Source: Rahnella ecdela (GTDB lineage: Bacteria; Pseudomonadota; Gammaproteobacteria; Enterobacterales; Enterobacteriaceae). From it: a stretch of 64,000 bases of DNA. The translations under genes were made by a program, and so were the position numbers. The stretch lies in NCBI RefSeq assembly GCF_019049625.1, contig NZ_JAFMOY010000128.1:62001-126000 (forward strand), in the 5' to 3' direction. Below the pieces are notes generated by a model. It saw only the letters and a program-made list of their open reading frames with translations, did not search any database and was not told where the DNA came from. Below are positions 9,049 to 18,900 of this stretch, one piece after another. Positions within the stretch are counted from its first letter, which is position 1. Each line of letters begins with the position of its first letter.

Positions 9049-9605
9049 CTTAATTCTCCATCAACCGCAGACACGTTTTGACCCGCTTACCTTATCAGGA
9101 ACGGTACTTCTGCGCAGTATACCTTATAACGGGTTATTACGAGGCCCAACTCAATATTTTGGCTATAAAAAACAACATGTTTGCCGGAATGCTTCTACAC
9201 TAATTACCCGTTAAGATAATTAACTTACGAAAAACATACATTACAAAGCTTAATCGGATACCCACAGAGACAGAACATCCCGAGTTCAGCACAACTTATG
9301 AAGTTTATGCACCATACATCACAAAAAAGACAAACTTTTCCACTATTTTAAGACAAACAAGCAGCAAAATAAAACTAAAAACCTTTAGCAACAGCGAGTT
9401 ATGTAGCCATCCTTTTTATACGGGAAATTCCTATTTTTTGTAAAAAATGCTCTATGCTGTAAAAGAACTGATATATTAAGACGAGTCTTATTCCCATATA
9501 AAACTTTAAAAAAATTAAACTTTTCACTCCCTTTGTTAACGGCCATTCAGGGTCGTTTTGACGTCCAGAAAACACCGATATATATAATCCTACCGGGCGG
9601 GATTT
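9049..9605. other. AT-rich divergent control region between yhjK and bcsO
   Basis: These 557 bases hold no gene I can support. The sequence is noticeably AT-rich (runs around 9300-9540) compared with both neighbours. It must contain the yhjK promoter at its left end and the cellulose operon promoter at its right end. I found no convincing sigma-70 or sigma-28 match. An unusually long region like this would suit regulators such as CsgD, H-NS or c-di-GMP-responsive factors. Confidence 0.6.
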
Positions 9606-10457
9606 ATGAATAAATATGACGATATTAAACGTTTTATGGATAAGACGAAGTTGGAAAAGCTTGATTATAAAGAGCTTAATGAAAAATCAACGGGTGAATC
9701 TATCACCGGTTCAATGAACCAATGGACGTTGATTAAACAAGTCTCAGCCAGCGAAGAGCCTGCCGGGCCTCTCGATAATGGCCGTTCGACGCAACCGACC
9801 CCTCAATCCATTTCCGCGGATGAATTTTCGCTATCTGCTGCACATACGGTGAATGAACATCAGGCTGCACATCAGATTGCGCAGCCATCTGTGATGCACG
9901 CGCCAATGTCCTCAGAAGTTACGCCTCCGGCTGCCGGATTTGGCTTGCTGGATGCGCTGCGTGAAACGCTGCCACCGGCAGCGGTAGCATCTACAAATCC
10001 TGCGCCTGCAGCACCGGCGCCAGTACAAACGGTGCAACCCGTGACGCAACCGGGTCAGCATCAGCCTGTTCACACGGCACCGACGTTACACGCACAGTCT
10101 GTTATTCCTGACAGCGGTTCGGGTTTGCTCGATTCGCTGCGTAAAGCCATGCCTGAAGCACCAAAATCTCCGGTTCCTGCTCAGGCTCAGCCCGCGCCGG
10201 TTCAGGTGTCTCAGCCAGTGCAACAACCGGCCGCGACGGTGTATCACCAGCCGCCGGTACAAAATCCAGCGCCCGCTTACAGCCCTGCGCCTGTGCGCAG
10301 TCCGGCGCCAGTGGTGTCCGCGTCCCCGGCGTCAGCTGATGTTAACCAGCGCTTTAAACAGATGTTTAAACAGAGGGCTCCGCAGCCTGCAAGTGCTTAT
10401 TTACATCGCGACACACCGCTTCAACCATTGTTAGAGATGATTGCCTCATGCCGTTAG
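9606..10457 (+). CDS. bcsO: cellulose biosynthesis protein BcsO (proline-rich)
   Basis: A 283-residue cytoplasmic-type protein. The N-terminal ~35 residues (MNKYDDIKRFMDKTKL...) and the C-terminal tail (LHRDTPLQPLLEMIASCR) fit what I remember of the BcsO family. The middle is Pro/Ala/Gln-rich and disordered. A short motif, GFGLLDALR near residue 111 and GSGLLDSLR near 171, is repeated about 60 residues apart. BcsO-type proteins occur at the head of BcsD-containing operons. Proline-rich partners of BcsD, such as BcsH, are known to organise it into intracellular scaffolds, so a scaffold role is an inference here. The stop overlaps the bcsQ start by 10 bases. Confidence 0.78.
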   Translation: MNKYDDIKRFMDKTKLEKLDYKELNEKSTGESITGSMNQWTLIKQVSASEEPAGPLDNGRSTQPTPQSISADEFSLSAAHTVNEHQAAHQIAQPSVMHAPMSSEVTPPAAGFGLLDALRETLPPAAVASTNPAPAAPAPVQTVQPVTQPGQHQPVHTAPTLHAQSVIPDSGSGLLDSLRKAMPEAPKSPVPAQAQPAPVQVSQPVQQPAATVYHQPPVQNPAPAYSPAPVRSPAPVVSASPASADVNQRFKQMFKQRAPQPASAYLHRDTPLQPLLEMIASCR

Positions 10458-11251
10458 TTTGCGTTTGTTCACCGAAAGGTGGGGTAGGAAAAACCACGGT
10501 GGCCTCCAACCTGGCCTATTCGCTCGCCCGCAGTGGCAGCAAAGTGCTGGTCATCGATTTTGATGTGCAGAACGCCCTTCGCCTGCATTTCGGTGTACCT
10601 ATTTCCGATACCCGCGGTTTTGTGGCCGGTTCGGGTAATGAATCCGACTGGAGCCAGTTTATTCTCAAGGCCGGTTCCAATACGTTTGTATTGCCTTATG
10701 GCGAAGTCACCGAAGACCAGCGTCTGGAGTTTGAACACCAGCTGGCGACAGATCCGCATTTTTTACAGCGCGGATTAAATACCGTCCTGAATTATCCGGG
10801 TTTAATTATTATTGCTGATTTTCCTCCGGGTCCAAGTCCGGCATTAAAAGCGGTTCAGTCTATTGCAGATTTACATGTCGTGGTCATGCTTGCAGACACC
10901 GCGTCATTATCTTTATTGCCGTTAATGGAAAAGAACAAATTAATAGGCACGCCTCTTAATAATAAGAAGGGTGAATATTACGTCGTTAACCAAAGTGACA
11001 CCCGCCGGACATTAAGTCGCGATGTCACGCAATTTTTCGAACAACGTTTAAACGAAAGATTATTAGGCACAATCCACAGGGATGAATGCGTGCCAGAGGC
11101 CAATGCCTCGCAGCGCTCTATTATTGATTTCAGTCCGGTATCTGCTTCCGCATTTGATATTGAACTGATCAGCAAAAAAGTCGCCGCCATTTTAGGGATT
11201 AAAGTTGGTGATGGTGAATTACACGCCGCGCCTAAATCTGGCAGTTATTAA
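10448..11251 (+). CDS. bcsQ: MinD-like ATPase BcsQ
   Basis: A 267-residue SIMIBI-class ATPase with the deviant Walker A CSPKGGVGKTT at residues 7-17 and IDFDVQNALRLHF at the switch I region. In the cellulose system BcsQ localises the synthase at the pole and forms part of the cytosolic vestibule under BcsA. It starts inside the end of bcsO and is followed 29 bases later by bcsA, so the three are co-transcribed. The length fits the short (~250-270 residue) BcsQ family. Confidence 0.92.
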   Translation: MPLVCVCSPKGGVGKTTVASNLAYSLARSGSKVLVIDFDVQNALRLHFGVPISDTRGFVAGSGNESDWSQFILKAGSNTFVLPYGEVTEDQRLEFEHQLATDPHFLQRGLNTVLNYPGLIIIADFPPGPSPALKAVQSIADLHVVVMLADTASLSLLPLMEKNKLIGTPLNNKKGEYYVVNQSDTRRTLSRDVTQFFEQRLNERLLGTIHRDECVPEANASQRSIIDFSPVSASAFDIELISKKVAAILGIKVGDGELHAAPKSGSY

Positions 11252-11280
11252 CTATCACTGTTAACAGCGACCCCAAAGCG

Positions 11281-13380
11281 ATGAATAAATTCCTGTTTTC
11301 CTTACTTGTGCTTCTGCTGCTGCCGGTGGCAGCAGTCATCATCATCACCCCGATGGACAGCCAGAAGCAGTACATTTTTGGCCTGATCAGCATCGGGCTT
11401 TTATTCCTGCTCGGCATCAGTAAAAGCCGTCGTATTAGTGTGGTCATGGTGATCATGTCCATAATAATGTCGACGCGTTATATTTACTGGCGCGCCACGG
11501 AAACACTGCATTTTAATTCCACGATTGAAGCTATTTTAGGGATCGGGTTATTCCTCGCGGAGCTGTACGTCTGGCTGATTTTATTGCTGGGCTATCTGCA
11601 AACCACCTGGCCGTTAAAACGCACTATCGAACCGTTGCCGGACGACATCAGTTTGTGGCCCACCGTCGACGTGTATATTCCTTCTTATAACGAAAGCCTC
11701 GACGTGGTTCGCGATACCGTTCTGGCGGCGCAGTGCATCGATTATCCGAAAGATAAAATCAAAATTTACGTGCTGGATGACGGTAAGCGCGACGAATTTG
11801 CTGTGTTCTCAGCGGATGCCGGCGTGGGTTATATCACCCGAAATGATAACTCCCACGCCAAAGCGGGTAACCTGAACCATGCAATGAAACTCACCAAAGG
11901 CGAGCTGATTTGCGTGTTCGACTGCGACCACGTGGCCACCCGCGCATTTTTACAGGCTACCGTCGGCAGTTTCCTGAAAGACCCGCGTCTGGCACTGATC
12001 CAAACGCCTCACTATTTCTATTCGCCTGATCCGTTCGAACGTAACCTTTCCGCTGGCCGCACTATGCCAAACGAAGGCGCCCTGTTCTACGGCCCGGTTC
12101 AGCAAGGTAATGACAACTGGAACGCGACATTCTTCTGCGGCTCCTGTGCGGTTATCCGCCGTGTGGCGCTGGAAGAAGTCGGCGGATTTGCCGTAGAAAC
12201 CGTCACCGAAGATGCTCACTCTGCGCTGAAAATGCAGCGTCGGGGCTGGAATACCGCGTTTCTGGATATTCCGCTGGCAGCCGGTCTGGCAACGGAACGT
12301 CTCGGCCTGCACGTCATTCAGCGTACCCGCTGGGCGCGCGGCATGACGCAGATTTTCCGCGTCGATAATCCGTTATTTGGCCGTGGCCTGAAATGGCAAC
12401 AACGTCTGTGCTACCTGAACGCCATGCTCCACTTCCAGTTTGGTCTGCCGCGCGTGGTCTTCCTGACCGCCCCGCTGGCGTTCCTGCTGTTTAACCTGAA
12501 CATCATTTCCTCGTCCGCCAGCCTGATTTTCGCTTACGCGCTGCCGCACCTGGTGATGTCGCTGTACATCAACTCCCGCATGAATGGCCGTTTCCGTTAT
12601 ACCTTCTGGGGTGAAATTTATGAAACCGTCATGGCATTCCACCTGATCCTGCCAACGATCGTGACCCTGTTCGCGCCAAAACGCGGCAAGTTCAACGTAA
12701 CGGACAAAGGCGGTTTGCTCGATGTCGGCTTCTTTGACTTCAACATCGTAAAACCGCATCTGATTGTCGCCATTCTGATGATTATCGGCATCGGATACGG
12801 CGTGGTGCGCGCCATCTTCCACGATTACTTTGCCATTGATCCCAACGTTATTGCGCTCAACGTCGCGTGGGGCAGCTTCAGCGTGCTCATCCTGCTGGCG
12901 GCGATTGCGGTGGCGAAAGAAACCCGTCAGGTGCGTAAAACCATCCGTATTGATGTGGCGATCCCGGCCATTATTCATTACGCCAACGGGATTTCACTGC
13001 GCACAACCACCATCGATATGTCGATGGGCGGTGTGCAGCTGGTGACGCCGGATGTGCGTTATCTCGAAGAAGAAATCGAAGAAGTGGAAATCCAGCTTTC
13101 ATCAGGCGCCGAGAGTTTCCCGGTCAGCCAGGTCAGCGGAAATAAAGAGCGCATTCGTCTGCAATTTGAAAACCTGCCGCTCTCGAAACGTCGTGAACTG
13201 GTGCGGGTGGTGTTATGCCGTGCGGATGCCTGGATTGGTGAAGAATACCCGCCAGATAACCCGTTCAAATCACTGCTCAGCATCATCCGTTGCGTGTTCG
13301 AGTTGTTCTACAACACGTGGAAAGAACGCCGCGCTAAAACTAAACCCGCTGACGCCACCAGCAAGAGTGAAGCAGCATGA
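11281..13380 (+). CDS. bcsA: cellulose synthase catalytic subunit BcsA (UDP-forming)
   Basis: A 699-residue inner-membrane GT2 synthase that polymerises UDP-glucose to beta-1,4-glucan and threads it through its own membrane channel. Visible in order: N-terminal membrane helices; the GT2 start VDVYIPSYNE near 128; FDCDH near 215; the catalytic-base TED near 309; QRTRW near 346-350 for the acceptor; further helices; and a C-terminal PilZ domain from about 545 with RKTIR (RxxxR) and DMSMGG (D/NxSxxG). It is therefore directly activated by c-di-GMP. It lacks the long N-terminal extension of E. coli BcsA (872 residues), as expected for this operon type. Its ATGA stop/start overlaps bcsB. Confidence 0.96.
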   Translation: MNKFLFSLLVLLLLPVAAVIIITPMDSQKQYIFGLISIGLLFLLGISKSRRISVVMVIMSIIMSTRYIYWRATETLHFNSTIEAILGIGLFLAELYVWLILLLGYLQTTWPLKRTIEPLPDDISLWPTVDVYIPSYNESLDVVRDTVLAAQCIDYPKDKIKIYVLDDGKRDEFAVFSADAGVGYITRNDNSHAKAGNLNHAMKLTKGELICVFDCDHVATRAFLQATVGSFLKDPRLALIQTPHYFYSPDPFERNLSAGRTMPNEGALFYGPVQQGNDNWNATFFCGSCAVIRRVALEEVGGFAVETVTEDAHSALKMQRRGWNTAFLDIPLAAGLATERLGLHVIQRTRWARGMTQIFRVDNPLFGRGLKWQQRLCYLNAMLHFQFGLPRVVFLTAPLAFLLFNLNIISSSASLIFAYALPHLVMSLYINSRMNGRFRYTFWGEIYETVMAFHLILPTIVTLFAPKRGKFNVTDKGGLLDVGFFDFNIVKPHLIVAILMIIGIGYGVVRAIFHDYFAIDPNVIALNVAWGSFSVLILLAAIAVAKETRQVRKTIRIDVAIPAIIHYANGISLRTTTIDMSMGGVQLVTPDVRYLEEEIEEVEIQLSSGAESFPVSQVSGNKERIRLQFENLPLSKRRELVRVVLCRADAWIGEEYPPDNPFKSLLSIIRCVFELFYNTWKERRAKTKPADATSKSEAA

Positions 13381-15893
13381 ATCGACCACGTAAACCGACC
13401 GTAAAGCGCCGTTTCTCTGCTGTGCCGGGCTCATCCCTGCTCAGGAAAATCACCACCGGTTTATTACTGACGTTCAGCAGTCTGCCGTTCACGCAGGCTG
13501 AAGAAACGCCTGCACCGGCGGTTGATCCTGCCACCAGTTTACCTGCCGCACCGTCGTGGCTGCCGCCGGTGACACCAATGCCGGAAGACACCGCAACGCC
13601 GGCCAGCAATGCTATACCCGCAACGTCTGCCCCGGCGACTTCCGCTGACGCGCCACAGGCCGATACCACACCGGTGAACAACAGCAGTTCGCTTTCCGCG
13701 CCCGTGGCTCCCGTGACCGATCCGGGGGCTGCACCTGCGCCGGTTGTTCCGCTGGTTCAGCCAGTCACCAGTAATATTACCGTGGCAGAAATGGGCCAGC
13801 CAAACGGCCTGACCCTCAGCGGCGGCCAGTTACAGTCAGGCATTCTATTCACGCTGCCTGCGGATGAGGTCGTGACAAACGCCCATCTTTCGCTGGCACT
13901 TAAAATTTCTCCGGCGCTGATTGCCCGCGATACCACACTCGAGTTGATGCTCAACGGCCAGCCGCTGGGTAATCTGCCGCTGAATCAGAGCAGCAACGGC
14001 GGCGATGTTTACGATCTGGACATCCCGTCTGCGATGGTGGTGTCCAGCAACAACCTGAGCTTCCGCGTGCATGACAGCAACACCATGACCTGCGAGAAAG
14101 ATCAGTCGGACAAATACTGGGTCACGATTTTGCCGACCACCAGCATTGGTCTGGAAGGTCAGCAGCTGAATATCGGCCGCAATCTGGGTAATTTCCCGCG
14201 TCCGTTCTTTGATGGCCTGCAAATGCAGGAGTCCAAAATCACCATGGGCTTCTCGGCGTCGATGAAACCCGGCGATGTCAGCGCAGCGGCGATGGTCTCT
14301 TCTTATCTCGGCATGTTGTCTGATTATCGCAGCGTCGATTTCCCGGTCATTCTGAACGATTTGCCCGATCAGAACGGGATTCTGTTCGGCAAGCCGGGCG
14401 ATAAAATCGGTTCGTTGACGCTGCCACCCAGCAACGGGGCATCCATTCAGATTATCGATAACCCGATTAATCCGGTCTACAAACTGCTGCTGGTGCTCGG
14501 CAATGACGACAATGAACTTCGTCAGGCCGCGTATCGCCTGATCAACGGCGGTTTGCCGAATAACGTCGATCATCTGGATGTCGCGCAGCAAACCATTCCT
14601 GCGAGCAAACCGTATGACGCGCCGCGCTGGATTGACACGTCACGTCCGGTAACGCTGGGTGAACTGGCGGGCAAAGATCAGGATTCACTGATTTCTAACG
14701 GGATTTACCACGACGGTATTCAGGTGGCGTTCCGCGCCGCGCCGGACTTGTTCATGTGGGATGGTCACAATATTCCGGTGCGCATTGATTATCGTTTCCC
14801 GACGGAAAACTGGATTGATGAAGATAACTCGAGACTCAATGTCTCCATCAACAGCAATTATCTGCACAGCCTGACGGTGAACAAAGTCGGCCTGATCGAG
14901 AATATCTGGCGTCGTCTTGGCGGCGACAGCCGTCAGGAACGTTACACCATTCAGCTCGCGCCATACCTGATTTACGGGGATAACCAGCTGCAATTCTATT
15001 TCGACATCAAGCCGAAAAAAGATGCGCCGTGCAGCATTCTGACCAGCGATAACATCAAGAGCCGTATCGATCCGAAATCCTTCATCGACCTGAGCGGAAG
15101 CTATCACTTCGCCCAGTTACCGAACCTGTCGTATTTCGTCGGTGCCTCTTATCCGTATTCCAAGCTGGCTGATTTCTCCGACACCCTGATGCTGTTGCCA
15201 CAAGCGCCGACGGCGGATGAAATTCACACTTTGCTGAACCTCACTTCACGCGCAGGTAAAGCCACCGGAGTGCCGGTCAATCACGTTCAGGTGGCCTTTG
15301 GTCTGAAAGGTGACGAACAAAATAACCCGCTGTTTGACCGCGATATTCTGGCCGTCACCACCCTTGGCGACACGCCGTTCAATCAGCAGTTGCTGGCTGA
15401 TTCGCCGTTTAGCGTCAATGCCAGTTCGATGGGCGTGAAAACGCCAACCGAAGTGCAGCGACTCGTGGCCTGGCTGACCGGTGACTGGTACCGCCAGCCA
15501 GTGGATGCTGACCGTTATCTGTCCTCGACCGGCGCGTGGCGCGGCTTCGTCAGTTACCGTTCGCGCTGGTCTAACGATCACGTGGTCGTGGTCGCGACCG
15601 GCACAGACGATCAGCAGTTGCTGAAAATCCATAACGATCTGAAATCGCCGAAAATTAACGCCAATGTGCGCGGTGACCTGGCGATCATTACCGATGAAAA
15701 CGGCATCCGCAGTTTCTCCGTCGGCCAGCAATTCCCGACCGGACAAATGCCGTGGTACATGATGGTGCTCTGGTACGCCAGCACGCATATTGTGATCCTG
15801 TCGCTGATTGCCACCCTGCTTTCGCTGGTAATTGGACTGAGCCTGTTCGTTGTCCTGCGTCGTCATGCGGCTAAACGTCTGGGTCAGAAATGA
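13377..15893 (+). CDS. bcsB: periplasmic cellulose synthase subunit BcsB
   Basis: An 838-residue protein with an N-terminal signal segment (near 22-42), a long Ala/Pro/Thr-rich linker up to about residue 125, and then the alternating carbohydrate-binding and flavodoxin-like domains of BcsB. It ends in a C-terminal membrane anchor (about 805-830) that packs against BcsA and is needed for catalysis. The start overlaps the bcsA stop (ATGA). The Pro-rich linker after the signal is longer than in E. coli BcsB (779 residues). BcsB guides the glucan across the periplasm toward BcsC. Confidence 0.94.
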   Translation: MNRPRKPTVKRRFSAVPGSSLLRKITTGLLLTFSSLPFTQAEETPAPAVDPATSLPAAPSWLPPVTPMPEDTATPASNAIPATSAPATSADAPQADTTPVNNSSSLSAPVAPVTDPGAAPAPVVPLVQPVTSNITVAEMGQPNGLTLSGGQLQSGILFTLPADEVVTNAHLSLALKISPALIARDTTLELMLNGQPLGNLPLNQSSNGGDVYDLDIPSAMVVSSNNLSFRVHDSNTMTCEKDQSDKYWVTILPTTSIGLEGQQLNIGRNLGNFPRPFFDGLQMQESKITMGFSASMKPGDVSAAAMVSSYLGMLSDYRSVDFPVILNDLPDQNGILFGKPGDKIGSLTLPPSNGASIQIIDNPINPVYKLLLVLGNDDNELRQAAYRLINGGLPNNVDHLDVAQQTIPASKPYDAPRWIDTSRPVTLGELAGKDQDSLISNGIYHDGIQVAFRAAPDLFMWDGHNIPVRIDYRFPTENWIDEDNSRLNVSINSNYLHSLTVNKVGLIENIWRRLGGDSRQERYTIQLAPYLIYGDNQLQFYFDIKPKKDAPCSILTSDNIKSRIDPKSFIDLSGSYHFAQLPNLSYFVGASYPYSKLADFSDTLMLLPQAPTADEIHTLLNLTSRAGKATGVPVNHVQVAFGLKGDEQNNPLFDRDILAVTTLGDTPFNQQLLADSPFSVNASSMGVKTPTEVQRLVAWLTGDWYRQPVDADRYLSSTGAWRGFVSYRSRWSNDHVVVVATGTDDQQLLKIHNDLKSPKINANVRGDLAIITDENGIRSFSVGQQFPTGQMPWYMMVLWYASTHIVILSLIATLLSLVIGLSLFVVLRRHAAKRLGQK

Positions 15894-15972
15894 AAAGCAT
15901 CGGCTGTATAACAATAACAATGAAAGTCGCCTGTATTTCAGGCGACCCTCTGGCGATTACCGGAGCTGGAAA

Positions 15973-18900
15973 ATGAAAAAACATAAACTGTCCCTGGCGG
16001 TGATCAGGGCTATTTATCTGGTAGGGATCGCCGGAGTCGCAAGTTTTAGCGCCGCTACATTTGCAGCGGACACCACCAATCCTGCCATGAAAGCCCTGTT
16101 TGATCAGGCCGCTTACTGGCACGAACGCGCGCATGATGATCTGGCCAAAGACGCCTTGCAAAAAGTGCTGCTGGTGGAACCGAACAATGCGCAGGCGATG
16201 TATCTGATGTCGCTGTATTCCATGCAAAGCGGCGATAAAGCGACAGCCAATCAGTGGCGCGAGAAGCTGGTCAGCGTATCACCGGACGATCCGCGGCTGG
16301 CGTCGCTCAACAGCGCCAAAGCGATGCAGTCTATTCCACCGGCTCAGCTGGCTTCTGCCCGTCAGATGGCGGCGCAGGGGAACGTCAGCGGTGCGCTTTC
16401 GGCGTATCGCACTATTTTTAACGGCAACCAGCCACTCGACAGTCTGGCGACCGAATATTATCTGACGATGGCGGGCGACAAATCGCTCCAGCCGCAGGCG
16501 ATTGCCGGATTACAACAGCGCGTCGCCTCACGTCCGGATGACACACAGGCACGTCTCGGACTGGGTAAAGTGCTGACTTATCAGGAATCGACCCGTCGCG
16601 ATGGCATTAAGTTGCTGAATACCATGGCCGGTTCCAGCACCGAAGCGGATCGGTCGTTGCGCCAGGCGTTACTGTGGATGGCACCGCAGGAAGGCGACCG
16701 TGATTTGTATCAGGGTTATCAGGCGCGTCATCCTAATGACACCGGCGTAATGGCCTATTTCCAAAAAAACATTGGCGGCGCGGCGAAAGGTCAGGGCTTT
16801 ACTGCGCTGAACAGCGGCGACGTCACCAGTGCAAAATCCAAGTTTGAAACAGTGCTGGCTGATAACCCGAATGACGCCGATGCACTGGCCGGTCTGGGTT
16901 ATATCGCCCAGCGCAGCGGCAACTTTGAACAGGCGTCGCAATATCTGAGCAAAGCCGCCGCACAGGGCGGCCCGAACAGCGCGCAGCTGAGCAATCAGGC
17001 GCAGGATTCGGCGTTTTACGCGCAGTTAGCCAAAGCCAAAGACGCTGCGGGTTCCGGCAGTTACGATGCGGCGCTGGCGGCTGTCACCCCGCTGACGCAG
17101 GTCGGTGGCGAGAAAGGTCAGTCTGCCAGCTTATTGCGTGCGGATATTCTGCGCCGCAAAGGCGATCTGGCTGGGGCTGAGCAGCAATACAGTGCGCTGG
17201 GCGATAACGCCGATGCCCGCGCCGGATTGTATTACGTGCTGCGTCAGCAAAACAAAACCGCCGAAGCGAACCAGGTTCTGAAAACCCTGCCAGCCGGATT
17301 GCAGGCCAAGATGAACCCGCCGACCGTGGCGGATGTTATCGAGCCGATGCGCCGTCAGGCCGCACAGGCGGTGGCAAACAACGATCCGCAGCGCGCACTG
17401 AATATTCTGCAACAGGCGCAGGAACGCCAGCCGTCGAACGTCTGGGTGAAACTGGATATGGCGCGCATCCTGCAATCGCAGGGTCAGACCGCGCAGGCGC
17501 AGTCGATCATGGCACCTTCTTCGCGTCCGGGCGCGTCTTCAGCGGATTTGTACGCAGCAGCGCTTTTTGCTTCCGAAACCAAAAACTGGTCCACCGCCAA
17601 TGCCCTGCTCTCGCGCATTCCGCGCAACAGCCAGAATCAGGGAATGCGTGAACTGGCGCAGCGCGCCAACTTCAATGCGCAGATGGCGGATGCCGAAAGC
17701 TATCTCCAGCAGGGCAATACGGCAGCGGCGTCGAATACGCTGCGTGCACTGGCACAAAATCCACCGACCGAACCGGCAGATGTCGGCGCACTGGCGAAAA
17801 ACCTGGCAGCTTCCGGTCAGCTTCCGCTGGCGGTGCAGCTGGTGCGTCAGAACATGCGTCAGGGCGTCAAGGGCAATGCAGGAGATTATGCCGATCAGGT
17901 CACCGTGCTCAATCAGGCGGGTCTGAGCAACGAGGCGCAAGCCTTCCTGCAAAATCCGCAGATTCAGTCCGGCACTTCACCGACCGCGCTGGCGAATCTG
18001 CGTAACGGTTTCGTGATCACTCAGGCTGATCAGCTGCGCGAGCAGGGTCAGTACGCCGCGGCTTACGACAAGCTGGTCGTCGCATTGCAGGCGGATCCGC
18101 AAAACCGCGACCTGATGCTGGCGATGGCGCGGTTGTATCAGTCTGGCAAACTCAATAAACAGGCCGGTCAGGTTTATAACTACCTGATGAGCAACGATAC
18201 ACCGACGCAGGATGCCCGCGTCGGTGCGATTAACGTGGCACTGGGCGAAGGCGATAACCAGCGGGCAAAAACCCTGATGGAAGGCCTGACCGGGCCGCGT
18301 ACACCAGACCGCCTGCTGTTAGAAGCACGCGTTGCCGAAGCACAGGGCGATCACCAGCAGGCGCTGGCGTTACTGCGTTCCGCGAAGGGCAAGATGATCG
18401 GGCTGGAAGGCGCGGACAGTTCGGCGCAGGTCGCCGGATTGCAGATAAGCGACAACCCGTTCATCAACCGTTCAACGCGCACTTCGGCTTCACGTCCGGC
18501 GACGCAATCCTCTTACGGCACCGTGTTGCCGTGGCAGGTATCTGATCAGGTTTCCACGCCGGGGAATATTCCGGCAGCCACTGCACAACCCGCAGCCGTG
18601 GCGCAACGTAATGCGACTGAAAAACAGATCGACGAAATGCTCGACGATTTGCAGGGCAAAACGGCCACATGGGCGCAGGGCGATATGTCGATTCGTGGTC
18701 GTGACGGTGAAAGCGGTCTCAGCCAGCTAACCGAAGCCAAAGCGCCGATGACCTTTGCCTTCGTGCCGTTTGATACGTCCCGTCTCAGCATCGGCGTCAC
18801 GCCGGTTTCTCTCAGCGCTGGCAGCCCTTCCGGCACCGGCAACTCCCGCTTCGGTCAGGGCGCACTGGCGGCAGCGCAGTCTGCGCAAAAAGACGTGGCA

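Noticed and set aside
12373-12978. 201-codon minus-strand frame inside bcsA
   Set aside because: An antisense shadow of a strongly conserved gene; no independent support.
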